DNA of 64,000 bases, taken from contig NZ_PSTQ01000001.1 in the NCBI RefSeq assembly GCF_002931075.1, forward strand, positions 186,001 through 250,000. Reading direction: 5' to 3'. Under the pieces are notes generated by a model. That model did no database searches. It had not been told where the DNA came from and worked only from the letters and a program-made list of their open reading frames with translations. The position numbers and the translations under genes were made by a program. Source of the DNA: Pseudoclavibacter sp. AY1F1 (lineage in GTDB: Bacteria; Actinomycetota; Actinomycetes; Actinomycetales; Microbacteriaceae). Below, one piece after another: positions 10,043 to 18,200 of this stretch. Numbering within the stretch: the stretch's first letter is position 1; each line of letters begins with the position of its first letter.

Positions 10043-11023
10043 GTGCCTGAGTCTCAGCAGGGCGGCGGGCAGCACGGCGGGCAGCAGGGAGACGGCGAGA
10101 AGTTGCGCCGTCGTTCTGCGACGAGCGAGTCCGGGCATACGCGCATCCTCGCCTACCCGCCATACCCCGAGGCGCTGGATGTGCCCTGCTACGACAACCA
10201 CACGCATCTCGAGATCGAGGACGGTGAAGAGGATGAGCGTCTGTCGCTCGACGAGCACCTCGCGGCGGCGGTGGACGCTGGTGTGAAGGGCGTTGTCCAG
10301 GTTGGCAACGACGTGCCATCGAGCCAGTGGTCGGCGCGCATCGCCGCGACGCACGAGCGCGTGCTCGCCGCCGTGGCCCTCCACCCGAACGTCGTGCCGG
10401 AGCTTGCGGTCGCGGGCACGCTCGAGGACGCGATCGCCGAGATCGACCGCCTGGCGGCCGAGCCGCGCGTGCGCGCCATCGGGGAGACGGGCCTCGACTA
10501 CTTCCGCACCCCGGAGCCCGCAGATCAGCGTCTGCAGGTCGAAGCGTTCGAGCGGCACATCGAGCTCGCGAAGAAGCACGGCATCGCCATGCAGATCCAC
10601 GACCGGGATGCGCACGACGACGTCATCTCCACGCTGAAGCGGGTCGGGGCCCCGGAGCGGACGGTCTTCCACTGCTTTTCCGGCGACGCGGACATGGCTC
10701 GCATCGCGGCGGAAGAGGGCTGGTACCTCTCGTTCGCCGGGACGGTGACGTTCAAGAACGCCGCGTCGTTGCGTGAGGCCCTGTCGGCGACGCCGATCGA
10801 GCGCATCCTCGTTGAGACGGATGCCCCGTTCCTCACCCCTGTGCCGTTCCGCGGGCGACCGAACGCGCCGTACCTCATCCCGGTCACGCTTCGCGCGATG
10901 GCCGCGCACCTCGGCATGCCGGTCGACGAGCTGAGCGCGCAGGTCAGCACGAACACCGAGGCTGTCTACGGCAGCTGGGACCTGGCGGCGGTGCCGGCCA
11001 TGACAGAAGGAGTGAGCGCATGA
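10043..11023 (+). CDS. tatD: TatD-family metal-dependent deoxyribonuclease
   Basis: A 326-residue TIM-barrel hydrolase; family members show metal-dependent 3'-5' DNase activity. Metal ligands are visible: the HxH pair in YDNHTHLE, Glu in GETGLDYFRT, His in QIHDRDAH, His in FHCFSGD and Asp in ETDAPFLTP. The GTG at 10043 is two bases after the metG stop, with AGGAAG inside the end of metG as ribosome binding site. The first 25 or so residues are Gly/Gln-rich (ESQQGGGQHGGQQGDGE) and outside the normal family fold. The stop overlaps the ksgA start as ATGA, so translation is coupled. Confidence 0.92.
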   Translation: MPESQQGGGQHGGQQGDGEKLRRRSATSESGHTRILAYPPYPEALDVPCYDNHTHLEIEDGEEDERLSLDEHLAAAVDAGVKGVVQVGNDVPSSQWSARIAATHERVLAAVALHPNVVPELAVAGTLEDAIAEIDRLAAEPRVRAIGETGLDYFRTPEPADQRLQVEAFERHIELAKKHGIAMQIHDRDAHDDVISTLKRVGAPERTVFHCFSGDADMARIAAEEGWYLSFAGTVTFKNAASLREALSATPIERILVETDAPFLTPVPFRGRPNAPYLIPVTLRAMAAHLGMPVDELSAQVSTNTEAVYGSWDLAAVPAMTEGVSA

Positions 11024-11871
11024 GCGCGAGCCTGCTTGGCGCCAACGAGATCCGCGAACTCGCGGCGGAACTCGACGTAACTCCCACGAAGAAGCTCGGC
11101 CAGAACTTCGTGCACGACCCTGGCACGGTGCGACGCATCGTGCAGACCGCGAAGGTGCGATCGGGCGAGCACATCCTCGAAGTCGGGCCGGGCCTCGGCT
11201 CGCTCACGCTTGGCCTCCTCGAAACAGGCGCGAGCGTCACGGCCATCGAGATCGATGAGCGTCTCGCCGCCCGCCTGCCGCAGACGGTTGCCGAGCACGC
11301 GCCTGGCGCGCAGCTCGATGTGATCGTCTCCGACGCCCTCCAGGTGCAGAATGTGCCAGGCGAGCCGGTCGCGCTCGTCGCGAACCTGCCGTACAACGTG
11401 TCGGTGCCCGTGCTTCTCCACCTGCTCGAGCGCCTGCCGTCGCTCGAGCGCGGAGTCGTCATGGTGCAGGCCGAGGTGGGGGAGCGCATCGTCGCAGGCC
11501 CAGGCTCGAAGGTGTACGGCTCGCCGAGCGTGAAGGCGGCCTGGTACGGAACCTGGTCGAGCGCGGGCCTCGTGGGCCGCAAGGTTTTCTGGCCGGTGCC
11601 GAACGTCGACTCCATCCTCATCTCCTACACGGAGCGAGACACACCGCGCGGCTCGGAGGAACTGCGTCGCAAGGTGTTCCGCATCGTCGACGCAGCGTTC
11701 GGCCAGCGCCGCAAGATGCTGCGTCAGGCGCTCTCGCCGCTGCTCGGCGAGAACGCGGCCGCGACGTCCCTGGTGCTCGAGGCATCCGGGATCGACCCCA
11801 CCGCGCGCGGCGAGACGGTCGGCATCGACGACTACGTGCGCCTCGCGGAAGCCTGGACCCCGGAAGTCTGA
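11020..11871 (+). CDS. rsmA: 16S rRNA dimethyladenosine transferase
   Basis: RsmA/KsgA dimethylates two adjacent adenosines in helix 45 of 16S rRNA with SAM. It has 283 residues. KKLGQNFVHDPGTV begins the fold, EVGPGLGSLTLGLLE is the SAM loop, and VANLPYN is the NLPY catalytic motif; the C-terminal helical lobe ends with RLAEAW. It starts inside the tatD stop (ATGA). In many actinobacteria ispE follows directly; here it does not, and 130 bases of intergenic DNA lead into genes of unknown function. Confidence 0.95.
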   Translation: MSASLLGANEIRELAAELDVTPTKKLGQNFVHDPGTVRRIVQTAKVRSGEHILEVGPGLGSLTLGLLETGASVTAIEIDERLAARLPQTVAEHAPGAQLDVIVSDALQVQNVPGEPVALVANLPYNVSVPVLLHLLERLPSLERGVVMVQAEVGERIVAGPGSKVYGSPSVKAAWYGTWSSAGLVGRKVFWPVPNVDSILISYTERDTPRGSEELRRKVFRIVDAAFGQRRKMLRQALSPLLGENAAATSLVLEASGIDPTARGETVGIDDYVRLAEAWTPEV

Positions 11872-12001
11872 GCTGCTCCAGGAGCCTCGGCCCCGGGGAG
11901 AACTGCCCGGAGAAAAGGCTAGGGGGCATCTGGCCGCGGGAGTAGGGTCACAGCAACCGGACACCAACGAGGGTGCGCGGTCCGATACCTGGGGGCAGCA
12001 C

Positions 12002-12466
12002 ATGGGACTCTTTGATCGCGCCAAGAGCGCACTCGGCGGCGGCAAGAGCAACGACGATTGGGCCGCACAGGCGGCTGCGGCGCAGCAGCTCGCAAGCCAG
12101 CACCTCAAGGACGCGGGGTACAGCGACGGCGCTCCCGTGACCTCATCCAACGTGGGTGAGTTCAGCGGCCAGGCCTACGCCGACCGTGATGTCCTCACGG
12201 CCTACGGGCAGGAGCTGAACCGCATCATCGCCATCGGGCGCACGGGCTCAGGCGTCATCGTGGGCGCCGTGGACACTGGCGAACGAGTAGCAGGCAACCC
12301 CTGGTTCCAGCTCGACGTCGAGGTGACGCTGATCGGCGCGAGCCCGTACATCGTGTCGAAGCGCGAGATGGTCGCGCCCCAGTTCCTCGCGAACTACGCT
12401 GTCGGCACGTCGCACGGTGTGGCGGTTGACCCGGCCAACGCGCAAAACATCGCCTTCACGAGCTGA
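12002..12466 (+). CDS. hypothetical protein, first of a related pair
   Basis: A 154-residue protein I do not recognise. An amphipathic start (MGLFDRAKSALGGGKS) and a helical, Ala/Gln-rich segment are followed by a beta-rich C-terminal domain of about 75 residues: GVIVGAVDTGERVAGNPWF, LDVEVTLIG, then AVDPANAQNIAF. The same layout recurs in the next gene (12469), two bases downstream, so the two look like divergent copies of one architecture. There is no signal peptide. Similar small beta domains ending in VDP-type phrases are common in actinobacterial unknown proteins; function not inferred. Confidence 0.75.
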   Translation: MGLFDRAKSALGGGKSNDDWAAQAAAAQQLASQHLKDAGYSDGAPVTSSNVGEFSGQAYADRDVLTAYGQELNRIIAIGRTGSGVIVGAVDTGERVAGNPWFQLDVEVTLIGASPYIVSKREMVAPQFLANYAVGTSHGVAVDPANAQNIAFTS

Positions 12467-12468
12467 CG

Positions 12469-12882
12469 GTGGGCGTCTTCGGCGACATCGGGCGCCTCAT
12501 GAAAGCCGGACTGCAGTCAACGGCGCGCACGGACTATGCGGAGAACCTCCGGAAGTCGGCCGACCTCGCCGAGGCTTACTCGGATGGCCGGCTCGACGGC
12601 ACCCACGGGGCGGCGAGGGCGAATCCGTTCGAGAACATGACGATGTACGCGAGCATGGACGCCGTCTCCGGCACCGTCGTGAGCCTCGAGCGCACGTTCC
12701 GCGAGGTGCAGGGTGTCCCCGTCTACTCGGTGGAACTCGAGATCGAGGCCGATGGGCGCCCGCCATACCGAACCCGCTACGAGACGCTCATCGCGGCCGG
12801 CGCGAAAGCGAACTGGCAACCGGGCAAGGTCCTGCCGTTTCGGGTCTCCAAGTCCGACCCGCACCAGCTGATGCTCGGGTAA
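12469..12882 (+). CDS. hypothetical protein, second of a related pair
   Basis: A 137-residue protein starting with GTG (VGVFGDIGRLMKAGLQS) two bases after the preceding stop. It repeats the preceding gene's plan: short amphipathic N-terminus, helical stretch (NLRKSADLAEAYSDGR), then a beta domain with SGTVVSLERTFREVQGVPVY, ELEIEADGRPPYRTRYE and KVLPFRVSKSDP aligning by eye with the partner's equivalents. Tandem order and shared plan suggest duplication and joint action, for example as a hetero-oligomer. I do not recognise a named family. Confidence 0.7.
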   Translation: MGVFGDIGRLMKAGLQSTARTDYAENLRKSADLAEAYSDGRLDGTHGAARANPFENMTMYASMDAVSGTVVSLERTFREVQGVPVYSVELEIEADGRPPYRTRYETLIAAGAKANWQPGKVLPFRVSKSDPHQLMLG

Positions 12883-12987
12883 TCTGCCGAGCGGCGGGCC
12901 CACTCGGGTCGATTGGAGCTGACTCGGGCAGACTACGGGGCAGGTACCACAACGAGGTCGGTGCCCCGGAGCTTGGCAAGGAAATGC

Positions 12988-14304
12988 ATGGACGAGTCAC
13001 GGTCCGACGCCGACCTTCAGCAGGCGCCGCGCCGGGCACGCACCATCACGATCACCGCGATCGTGGCCGTCCTGGCGCTCGCCGTGGGGTGGGTTGTCCT
13101 CGCCTTCACGGGCGAACCCGACTCCGGCGAACTGGACTCTGTCGGAGAGTCGACGCTGCCCGGCTACCCCACTCGCGGTACCGGCGCCGATCTCGACGAC
13201 CAGCGCTCTCTCGTCGCAGCGGCCGACGAATGGCGGGAGTACGAGGAGAGCGATGTCCTCCAGCTCCCTGAGGGGCAGGTCATCGAGCTCCTCTGGGCTG
13301 GGGACGTCGACTCGAAGAAGGTCGAGACTTCCGGTGTCCGCGCTTCCTTCTCCGCTCGGCTTGTGATCCTCCGTTCCGACAACGCGGTTGCCGCGCTTGT
13401 CCGCCCCCTCGACGGCGCGAGAAGTGACGACGACACGGCCTATTCGGTGCTCGGCACCTCCTCGATCGCGACGGGCCGATACGAGCGCGGCTTCACGGTC
13501 GCGACCGGGGTCCTGCTCTTCAACGAGCGGATGCAGCGGGGCGTGGCACTCGAGACCGCCACCTTCGGCGCGGAGTCGGCCCCAACTCTCGGCGAGACTC
13601 CGACCGCCGACGGTCTCCTCCTCCTCGCAACTCGGTCGCTGCTGCGCATCCCGGATGCAGGCGGTTCGGGAAATGACGTGCGCGAAGGGTTCGCCTACAT
13701 GCATCCGAGTTCGGGACTTGCGCTGCTGCAGACGGAGGACGCCCCAGGAGACTGGGCCGCCGTCACGGATGCAGAGCGGGGGAACGCGAGGTTCGCGGCG
13801 CTCTCGCGTGGCATCATCACTGCTCGGGAGCAAGAGAAGGGCCGCCGCCTGCGCGCCTCGATCCTCGACGACCAGACCATGCCATCCGGCGCCCCGCTGT
13901 CGCTTGTCGAGGTGGCTCACCTCGAGAGCCAGGGGAGCGGATCAGGTGTCCTCTGGGCCGTGGTCGTCGCGACGCGCGGCGACGACGACGCGACGCTCCT
14001 GGGTGCGGGGCCCGTCGCGAGTCCCGCCAACGGAGCACCGCAGCTGCCGGTCATCGCTGCGAGGTGGCTGCGCGACGGCAGCGTCGATGTGCTTGTTGTT
14101 GCGGGCTCCAGGGGGATCACTTCGTTCGACGTCGAAGCGTCTGGCGGCACGAGCCGCCGGAACGGGTCGAGCGGCGTCCTCGAACGAGCAGCCCTCCCGC
14201 TCAGCTGGGAAGACGATCCCGAGAACAACGTGACGCGTCCGGCCCTGGTCGTCGTCGGCCGGTCCGAGGCTGGCCCCGTGCAGCCTCTTGAGCCGGTCAG
14301 CTGA
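12988..14304 (+). CDS. membrane-anchored protein of unknown function
   Basis: A 438-residue protein. The ATG at 12988 (MDESRSDADLQ) has AAGGAAA upstream and is preferred to the in-frame start at 12913. One hydrophobic helix near residues 19-44 (TAIVAVLALAVGWVVLAF) follows an arginine-rich stretch, so most of the protein is expected outside the membrane. The rest is beta-rich with repeated hydrophobic strands (VLLLATRSLLRI, VWAVVVATRGDD, VDVLVVAGSRGI) suggestive of a propeller-like or repeated sheet fold. It sits 105 bases after the paired unknown genes and may belong with them. No catalytic motif was recognised. Confidence 0.75.
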   Translation: MDESRSDADLQQAPRRARTITITAIVAVLALAVGWVVLAFTGEPDSGELDSVGESTLPGYPTRGTGADLDDQRSLVAAADEWREYEESDVLQLPEGQVIELLWAGDVDSKKVETSGVRASFSARLVILRSDNAVAALVRPLDGARSDDDTAYSVLGTSSIATGRYERGFTVATGVLLFNERMQRGVALETATFGAESAPTLGETPTADGLLLLATRSLLRIPDAGGSGNDVREGFAYMHPSSGLALLQTEDAPGDWAAVTDAERGNARFAALSRGIITAREQEKGRRLRASILDDQTMPSGAPLSLVEVAHLESQGSGSGVLWAVVVATRGDDDATLLGAGPVASPANGAPQLPVIAARWLRDGSVDVLVVAGSRGITSFDVEASGGTSRRNGSSGVLERAALPLSWEDDPENNVTRPALVVVGRSEAGPVQPLEPVS

Positions 14305-14329
14305 GCGCAGACCTCGCGGGACTGGTTGG

Positions 14330-14935
14330 ATGACAGTCATGAACACGCAGAGCGTCACGAACGTGCCATGGAGCGACGGGCAGTGGACCAACGAGCCGGT
14401 GTCGGCAGACGTCGTCGACGGCGATCTCCTCGTCACGGCAGCAGAGGGAAGCGACGCGTGGCGCACGACGTCGTACGGGTTCGTGCACGATTCCGAGCAT
14501 GCGCTGCTGCGTCCGCTCGAGCAGGAGTCTGCCGTCGAGGTCGAATTCCTGGCGGACTTCGCCGAGCAGTTCGACCAGGCAGGCCTTTTCCTCCGGAGCG
14601 ACGAGACGACGTGGATCAAGGCCGGCGTCGAGCTGAGCGACGGTCAGGAGCAGCTCGGCGCGGTTGTGACGAGGGGCGAGTCCGACTGGTCGCTCGCACC
14701 GGTTCCGAGCTGGCGCGGGCGCCGCGTCACGGTCCGGGCGAGCCGCGTCGGCAACGCGGTCACCATCCGCGCTCGAGTTGACGCGGAGCCCTGGAGGCTC
14801 GTGCGGGTCGCGCCGTTGGCCGCTGACGCGCCCGTGCAGGCGGGCCCATTCTGCTGTGCACCCTCCCGCAGGGTCCTCGTCGTGCGTTTCCTCGCCTGGC
14901 GGACCACCCCCGCAGACGTTTCTCTCCACGAGTGA
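14330..14935 (+). CDS. DUF1349 family protein (concanavalin-like fold)
   Basis: A 201-residue protein matching the DUF1349 pattern: WTNEPVSADVVDGDLLVTA, DFAEQFDQAGLFLRSDETTWIKAGVEL, SDWSLAPVP and VTIRARVDAEPWRLVRVAPL. This family has a lectin-like beta sandwich and occurs in bacteria and yeast, with biochemical role unclear. The start is uncertain between the ATG at 14330 and that at 14339; neither has a strong ribosome binding site. It follows the membrane-anchored protein by 25 bases and is convergent with the GNAT gene. Confidence 0.82.
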   Translation: MTVMNTQSVTNVPWSDGQWTNEPVSADVVDGDLLVTAAEGSDAWRTTSYGFVHDSEHALLRPLEQESAVEVEFLADFAEQFDQAGLFLRSDETTWIKAGVELSDGQEQLGAVVTRGESDWSLAPVPSWRGRRVTVRASRVGNAVTIRARVDAEPWRLVRVAPLAADAPVQAGPFCCAPSRRVLVVRFLAWRTTPADVSLHE

Positions 14936-14987
14936 GATACCGCGGCGGTACCGCGGACCGGCCCGCGATGCCGCGCCGCTCGCCCAC

Positions 14988-15395
14988 CTAGCCCGCGAGT
15001 TCGAGGGAGAGCGCGAAGATCTGCTTCCAGGTGTCCTCACCGTGCTCGAGCTCGGGGCGCCGCTCGAAGCCGAGCTGCTCAAGGAGGCGCTGCATGGCAA
15101 CGTTCTCCGCAGCTACGTAGGTGTCGATGCCAGCGGCGAGGTGCAGGTCGGCCCACGTGATGGCCGCCCGGGTCACCCGGGTGCCGATGCCGGTGCCGCG
15201 TACCTCGGGTGCCACCCACAGCTCATCGAAGACGAGTTCCGCGCCGACAGCGTCGAGCTCGCCGGAGAGCACTGCCGTCGCGACGACGCGCGTTCCGTCA
15301 AAAGGGATGGCGTGGAACTCCACGCGGTCAGCGCCTGCTCGGGTGGTGGTCACACGGACGGCATTGCCGATCGACGTGTGCAGCCCGAGGCTCAT
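14988..15395 (-). CDS. GNAT-family N-acetyltransferase
   Basis: A 135-residue acyl-CoA N-acetyltransferase, short but complete for the GNAT core. Motif A is visible as LWVAPEVRGTGIGTRVTRAAI (acetyl-CoA pyrophosphate loop) and motif B as AENVAMQRLLEQLGFERR. The substrate is unknown. I place the start at the ATG at 15395 because it overlaps, as ATGA, the stop of a tiny upstream frame with a strong ribosome binding site; an in-frame GTG at 15434 has none. It is convergent with the DUF1349 gene. Confidence 0.82.
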   Translation of the reverse strand: MSLGLHTSIGNAVRVTTTRAGADRVEFHAIPFDGTRVVATAVLSGELDAVGAELVFDELWVAPEVRGTGIGTRVTRAAITWADLHLAAGIDTYVAAENVAMQRLLEQLGFERRPELEHGEDTWKQIFALSLELAG

Positions 15396-15466
15396 TGCAG
15401 CGCCAGCCTGCCCGTCTCGACGCGCGGCTGGCACATGAAGTTCAGGCCTGTAGTCGTGTGTGTCAT
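15392..15466 (-). CDS. 24-residue small ORF coupled to the GNAT gene
   Basis: A short frame beginning MTHTTTGLNFMCQPR, with GAAGGAGC spaced well for the ATG at 15466 (a second ATG lies two codons upstream). Its TGA overlaps the GNAT ATG, the usual arrangement for translational coupling. It may be a genuine small protein or a leader whose translation opens the GNAT start. No match to a known leader peptide is claimed. Confidence 0.45.
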   Translation of the reverse strand: MTHTTTGLNFMCQPRVETGRLALQ

Positions 15467-15653
15467 CTTCATGCTCCTTCCACGGTCGGGGTAGTGCGGT
15501 CCGCTCCTCGGTGGGGCGGGCTTGTGCTCGTGGTGGGTACCGTACGCCTCACTTCGCGTGGCGCGCATCCAGTGTTGCGTCAGAAGTCCTCCGGGGGCAG
15601 CAGGTGAAGCGCCGGCCGTCACACAGCGACGCGCGGTTCCTAGTCTGCGAGGC

Positions 15654-16694
15654 ATGACTCACGAGAACCCGCCGTTTGCGATCGCCGTCGAAGCGGGCAG
15701 CGAAGGCGTCAGCCCGACGCGCATCCGCGCTGCTATCTCCGCGCTCGAGCGCTTCGGCGTGACGATCGCGACGTTCGAGGATTCCGGCTTCGCCGATCTC
15801 GAGGCGGAGGCCCCGCGACTGGATGCGATCACCCAGGCCGCGTTCGCCGCCCCGCTCTCGGGAGCGACCGGGCTGGTGCCGCTCGTGCGCGTCTCGGCGG
15901 TCGAGCCCTTCCACCTCGCGACGCAGCTCGCGACCCTGGACTACGCGTCGCACGGGCGAGCCGGCTGGATCGGCGAGGTCGATGGTGGCGCGCTGGAGGC
16001 AGCCGCCTTCGATCGCGCCCCGCTCGACGGGCCGGAGGCGCGCCGCACGGAGCTCGATGACACCATCGAGGTGCTTGGTCGCCTCTGGGACTCGTGGGAG
16101 GACGACGCCGTCATCCGCGACGTCGAAACGGGCCGCTACCTCGACCGCGACAAGCTGCACTACGCCGACTTCGAAGGGGCACGCTTCAGCGTGAAAGGCC
16201 CATCGATCATCCCGCGACCGCACCAGGGGCTGCTTCCGACGTTCGCCGCCTACGGTTCGGCCGCGCCGGAGCTCGTCGACGTCGCGCTCATCCGCGAGCG
16301 CACGGTCCTCGAAGCGAGCGCCGCTGCGGGCCAGGCCGAGAGCCAGGGCATCGCGCGAACGATCGTGGAGGTCGAGGTTTCGCTCGACTCGCGCGGGCGT
16401 GCTGCGGCCGACCGTCTCGGGAACCGGGCGACTGACGCCGACGCGGCTGGGCGCATCCACTACTCGGGTGACGCCGCTGGCCTCGTCGAGCTGATCACCG
16501 AGGTCGCGTCGTTTGCGAACGGCGTTCGGCTGCTGCCGGTCGACTTCGACGTCGACGTGCAGGAACTCGGCCGTGCCGTGCTCCCCGCGCTGCGCCGCTC
16601 GGGCGTCTTCGCCTCGCCGCGTGCCGGTGAGCACCTCCGGGGCGCCCTCGGGCTTGCGCACCCCGCCAACCGCTACGCCGCCCAGGCGCTCTAA
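15654..16694 (+). CDS. luciferase-like (LLM class) flavin monooxygenase-family protein
   Basis: A 346-residue TIM-barrel protein of the bacterial-luciferase-like flavin group. Supporting phrases are ATFEDSGFADLEAEAPRLDAITQAAFAAPLS, EPFHLATQLATLDYASHGRAGWIGE (the region where LLM enzymes read RLAEQAATLD..S.GR) and PTFAAYGS. Several positions differ from typical active members, and no flavin reductase lies nearby, so substrate and even activity are open. It is followed after 19 bases by a second, better conserved LLM gene with which it likely forms an operon. Confidence 0.82.
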   Translation: MTHENPPFAIAVEAGSEGVSPTRIRAAISALERFGVTIATFEDSGFADLEAEAPRLDAITQAAFAAPLSGATGLVPLVRVSAVEPFHLATQLATLDYASHGRAGWIGEVDGGALEAAAFDRAPLDGPEARRTELDDTIEVLGRLWDSWEDDAVIRDVETGRYLDRDKLHYADFEGARFSVKGPSIIPRPHQGLLPTFAAYGSAAPELVDVALIRERTVLEASAAAGQAESQGIARTIVEVEVSLDSRGRAAADRLGNRATDADAAGRIHYSGDAAGLVELITEVASFANGVRLLPVDFDVDVQELGRAVLPALRRSGVFASPRAGEHLRGALGLAHPANRYAAQAL

Positions 16695-16713
16695 CCCGCG
16701 AAGGATCAGCACG

Positions 16714-18054
16714 ATGACACAGCACAGCGCAGGCCAGACTCGCACCTCCGGTGCCGAGGACGCAGGCCAGATCCAGTTCGGCGTCTTCTTCCAGGGCGTC
16801 AACTCGACGACCATCTGGTCGAGCGAGCAGAGCGGCTCGCAGACCGAGTTCGAGTCGTTCCGCCGCATCGCGCAGACCGCCGAACGCGGCCTGTTCTCGG
16901 CGTTCTTCCTCGGCGAGGGGCTTCGCCTGCGCGAGCACCTCGGCAAGATCCACGACAACGACGTGGCCGGGCGACCGGATGGCATCACGCAGCTTGCCGC
17001 ACTCGCGCCGCTCACGGACAAGATCGGCCTCGTCGCCACCCAGAACACGACCTACAACGAGCCGGCGGACCTCGCGTACCGCCTTGCGAGCCTTGACCTT
17101 CTCAGTGAGGGGCGCGCGGCGTGGAACATCGTCACGACCGACAACGCGTGGACGGGCGCGAACTTCCGCCGCGGTGGACACCTCGCGCACGAGCACCGCT
17201 ATGACCGCGCGGCCGAGTTCGTGCGTGCCGCCAAGGAGCTGTGGGCGAACCGGGGCGGCGTCGACTTCGACGGCGAGTTCATCCGCTTCGTCTCCGAGCG
17301 GGTCCTCCCTCAGAGCCCGCAGTCGAGGCCGGTCCTGTTCCAGGCCGGCGACTCGAGCCAGGGGCGCGACTTCGGGGCCGAGCACGCCGACGTCATCTTT
17401 TCCGCGCATCCCGAGCTGGAAGGCGCCACGGCATTCGCCGCCGACCTCCGCGAGCGTCTCACGAAGTTCGGTCGCGCACGGGATGAGCTCGCGTTCTTCC
17501 CTGGCGCGACCATCATCGTCGCGGCGACCCCGAAGGAGGCTCAGGAGAAGGCCCACTGGGTGCGTCAGCACCAGATCTCGCCGGCGACCTCGCTGCGCTA
17601 CCTTGAGCAGTTCTGGGGCAAGGACCTCTCGCACCTCGACCCGGATGGCCCGCTGCCGGTGGAGGACCCGGTGGTCGCGGTCACCGATGGCACCCGCGGC
17701 AGCGCCTTCCAGAACGCGAAGGCGCTTGAGCTCGCGCAGCAGTGGCGGGAGAAGTCGGAGGCGCTTTGCTTGTCGATCCGCGAGTTCGTCATCCATCTCT
17801 CCTCGCAGCGGGGCTTCGTGGGCGGGGTCGCCGAGGTCGCCGACACCCTCACCACGCTTGCCCGTAGCGGCGCGGTCACGGGCATCAATCTCACGCCCTA
17901 CCTCGTGCCTTCCGGCCTCGACGACATCGTCGACGAGCTCATCCCGGCCCTCCAGGAGCGCGGCTCGTACCGCACCGAGTACCCGGGAACGACGCTGCGC
18001 GACAACCTCGGTCTCCCCGCCGTCGTCGAGGACCTGGTGCCCGTGAGCGTGTGA
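16714..18054 (+). CDS. NtaA/SnaA/DszA-family FMNH2-dependent monooxygenase
   Basis: A 446-residue LLM-class monooxygenase of the nitrilotriacetate/pristinamycin/dibenzothiophene-sulfone subgroup. Visible marks are FQGVNSTTIWSS, PDGITQLAALAPLTDKIGLVATQNTTYNEPADLAYRLASLD, SEGRAAWNIVTT, HEHRYDRAAEFV, PVLFQAGDSSQGRDFGAEHADVIF and TPYLVPSGLDDIVDELIPALQERG. Members oxidise small organics with FMNH2 supplied by a separate reductase, often to open C-S or C-N bonds. The ATG at 16714 is preceded by GAAGGA. Partner of the gene at 15654; a hairpin follows. Confidence 0.9.
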   Translation: MTQHSAGQTRTSGAEDAGQIQFGVFFQGVNSTTIWSSEQSGSQTEFESFRRIAQTAERGLFSAFFLGEGLRLREHLGKIHDNDVAGRPDGITQLAALAPLTDKIGLVATQNTTYNEPADLAYRLASLDLLSEGRAAWNIVTTDNAWTGANFRRGGHLAHEHRYDRAAEFVRAAKELWANRGGVDFDGEFIRFVSERVLPQSPQSRPVLFQAGDSSQGRDFGAEHADVIFSAHPELEGATAFAADLRERLTKFGRARDELAFFPGATIIVAATPKEAQEKAHWVRQHQISPATSLRYLEQFWGKDLSHLDPDGPLPVEDPVVAVTDGTRGSAFQNAKALELAQQWREKSEALCLSIREFVIHLSSQRGFVGGVAEVADTLTTLARSGAVTGINLTPYLVPSGLDDIVDELIPALQERGSYRTEYPGTTLRDNLGLPAVVEDLVPVSV

Positions 18055-18111
18055 GTGGTGAGCGCGGTGGCGGCGGCAAGCGCCCCGCGGGGTTCCCGTG
18101 CGACGCGCGCG

Positions 18112-18139
18112 GCACGTTGGGTGATGACGCCCAACGTGC
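18112..18139 (+). terminator. hairpin terminator after the monooxygenase pair
   Basis: Perfect 10-bp stem GCACGTTGGG / CCCAACGTGC with an 8-base loop, 57 bases after the second monooxygenase stop and 61 bases before the peptidase start. No T tract follows. Confidence 0.6.
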
Positions 18140-18200
18140 TGCGTGACCCCGTGCAACACCCCGGCGCGCGCGTCGGCCACAATTCGCCCAGGATGAGGAC

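Noticed and set aside
8418-10319. 633-codon minus-strand frame opposite metG and tatD
   Set aside because: Antisense shadow typical of high-GC DNA; composition is Arg/Asp/Leu-rich with no domain.
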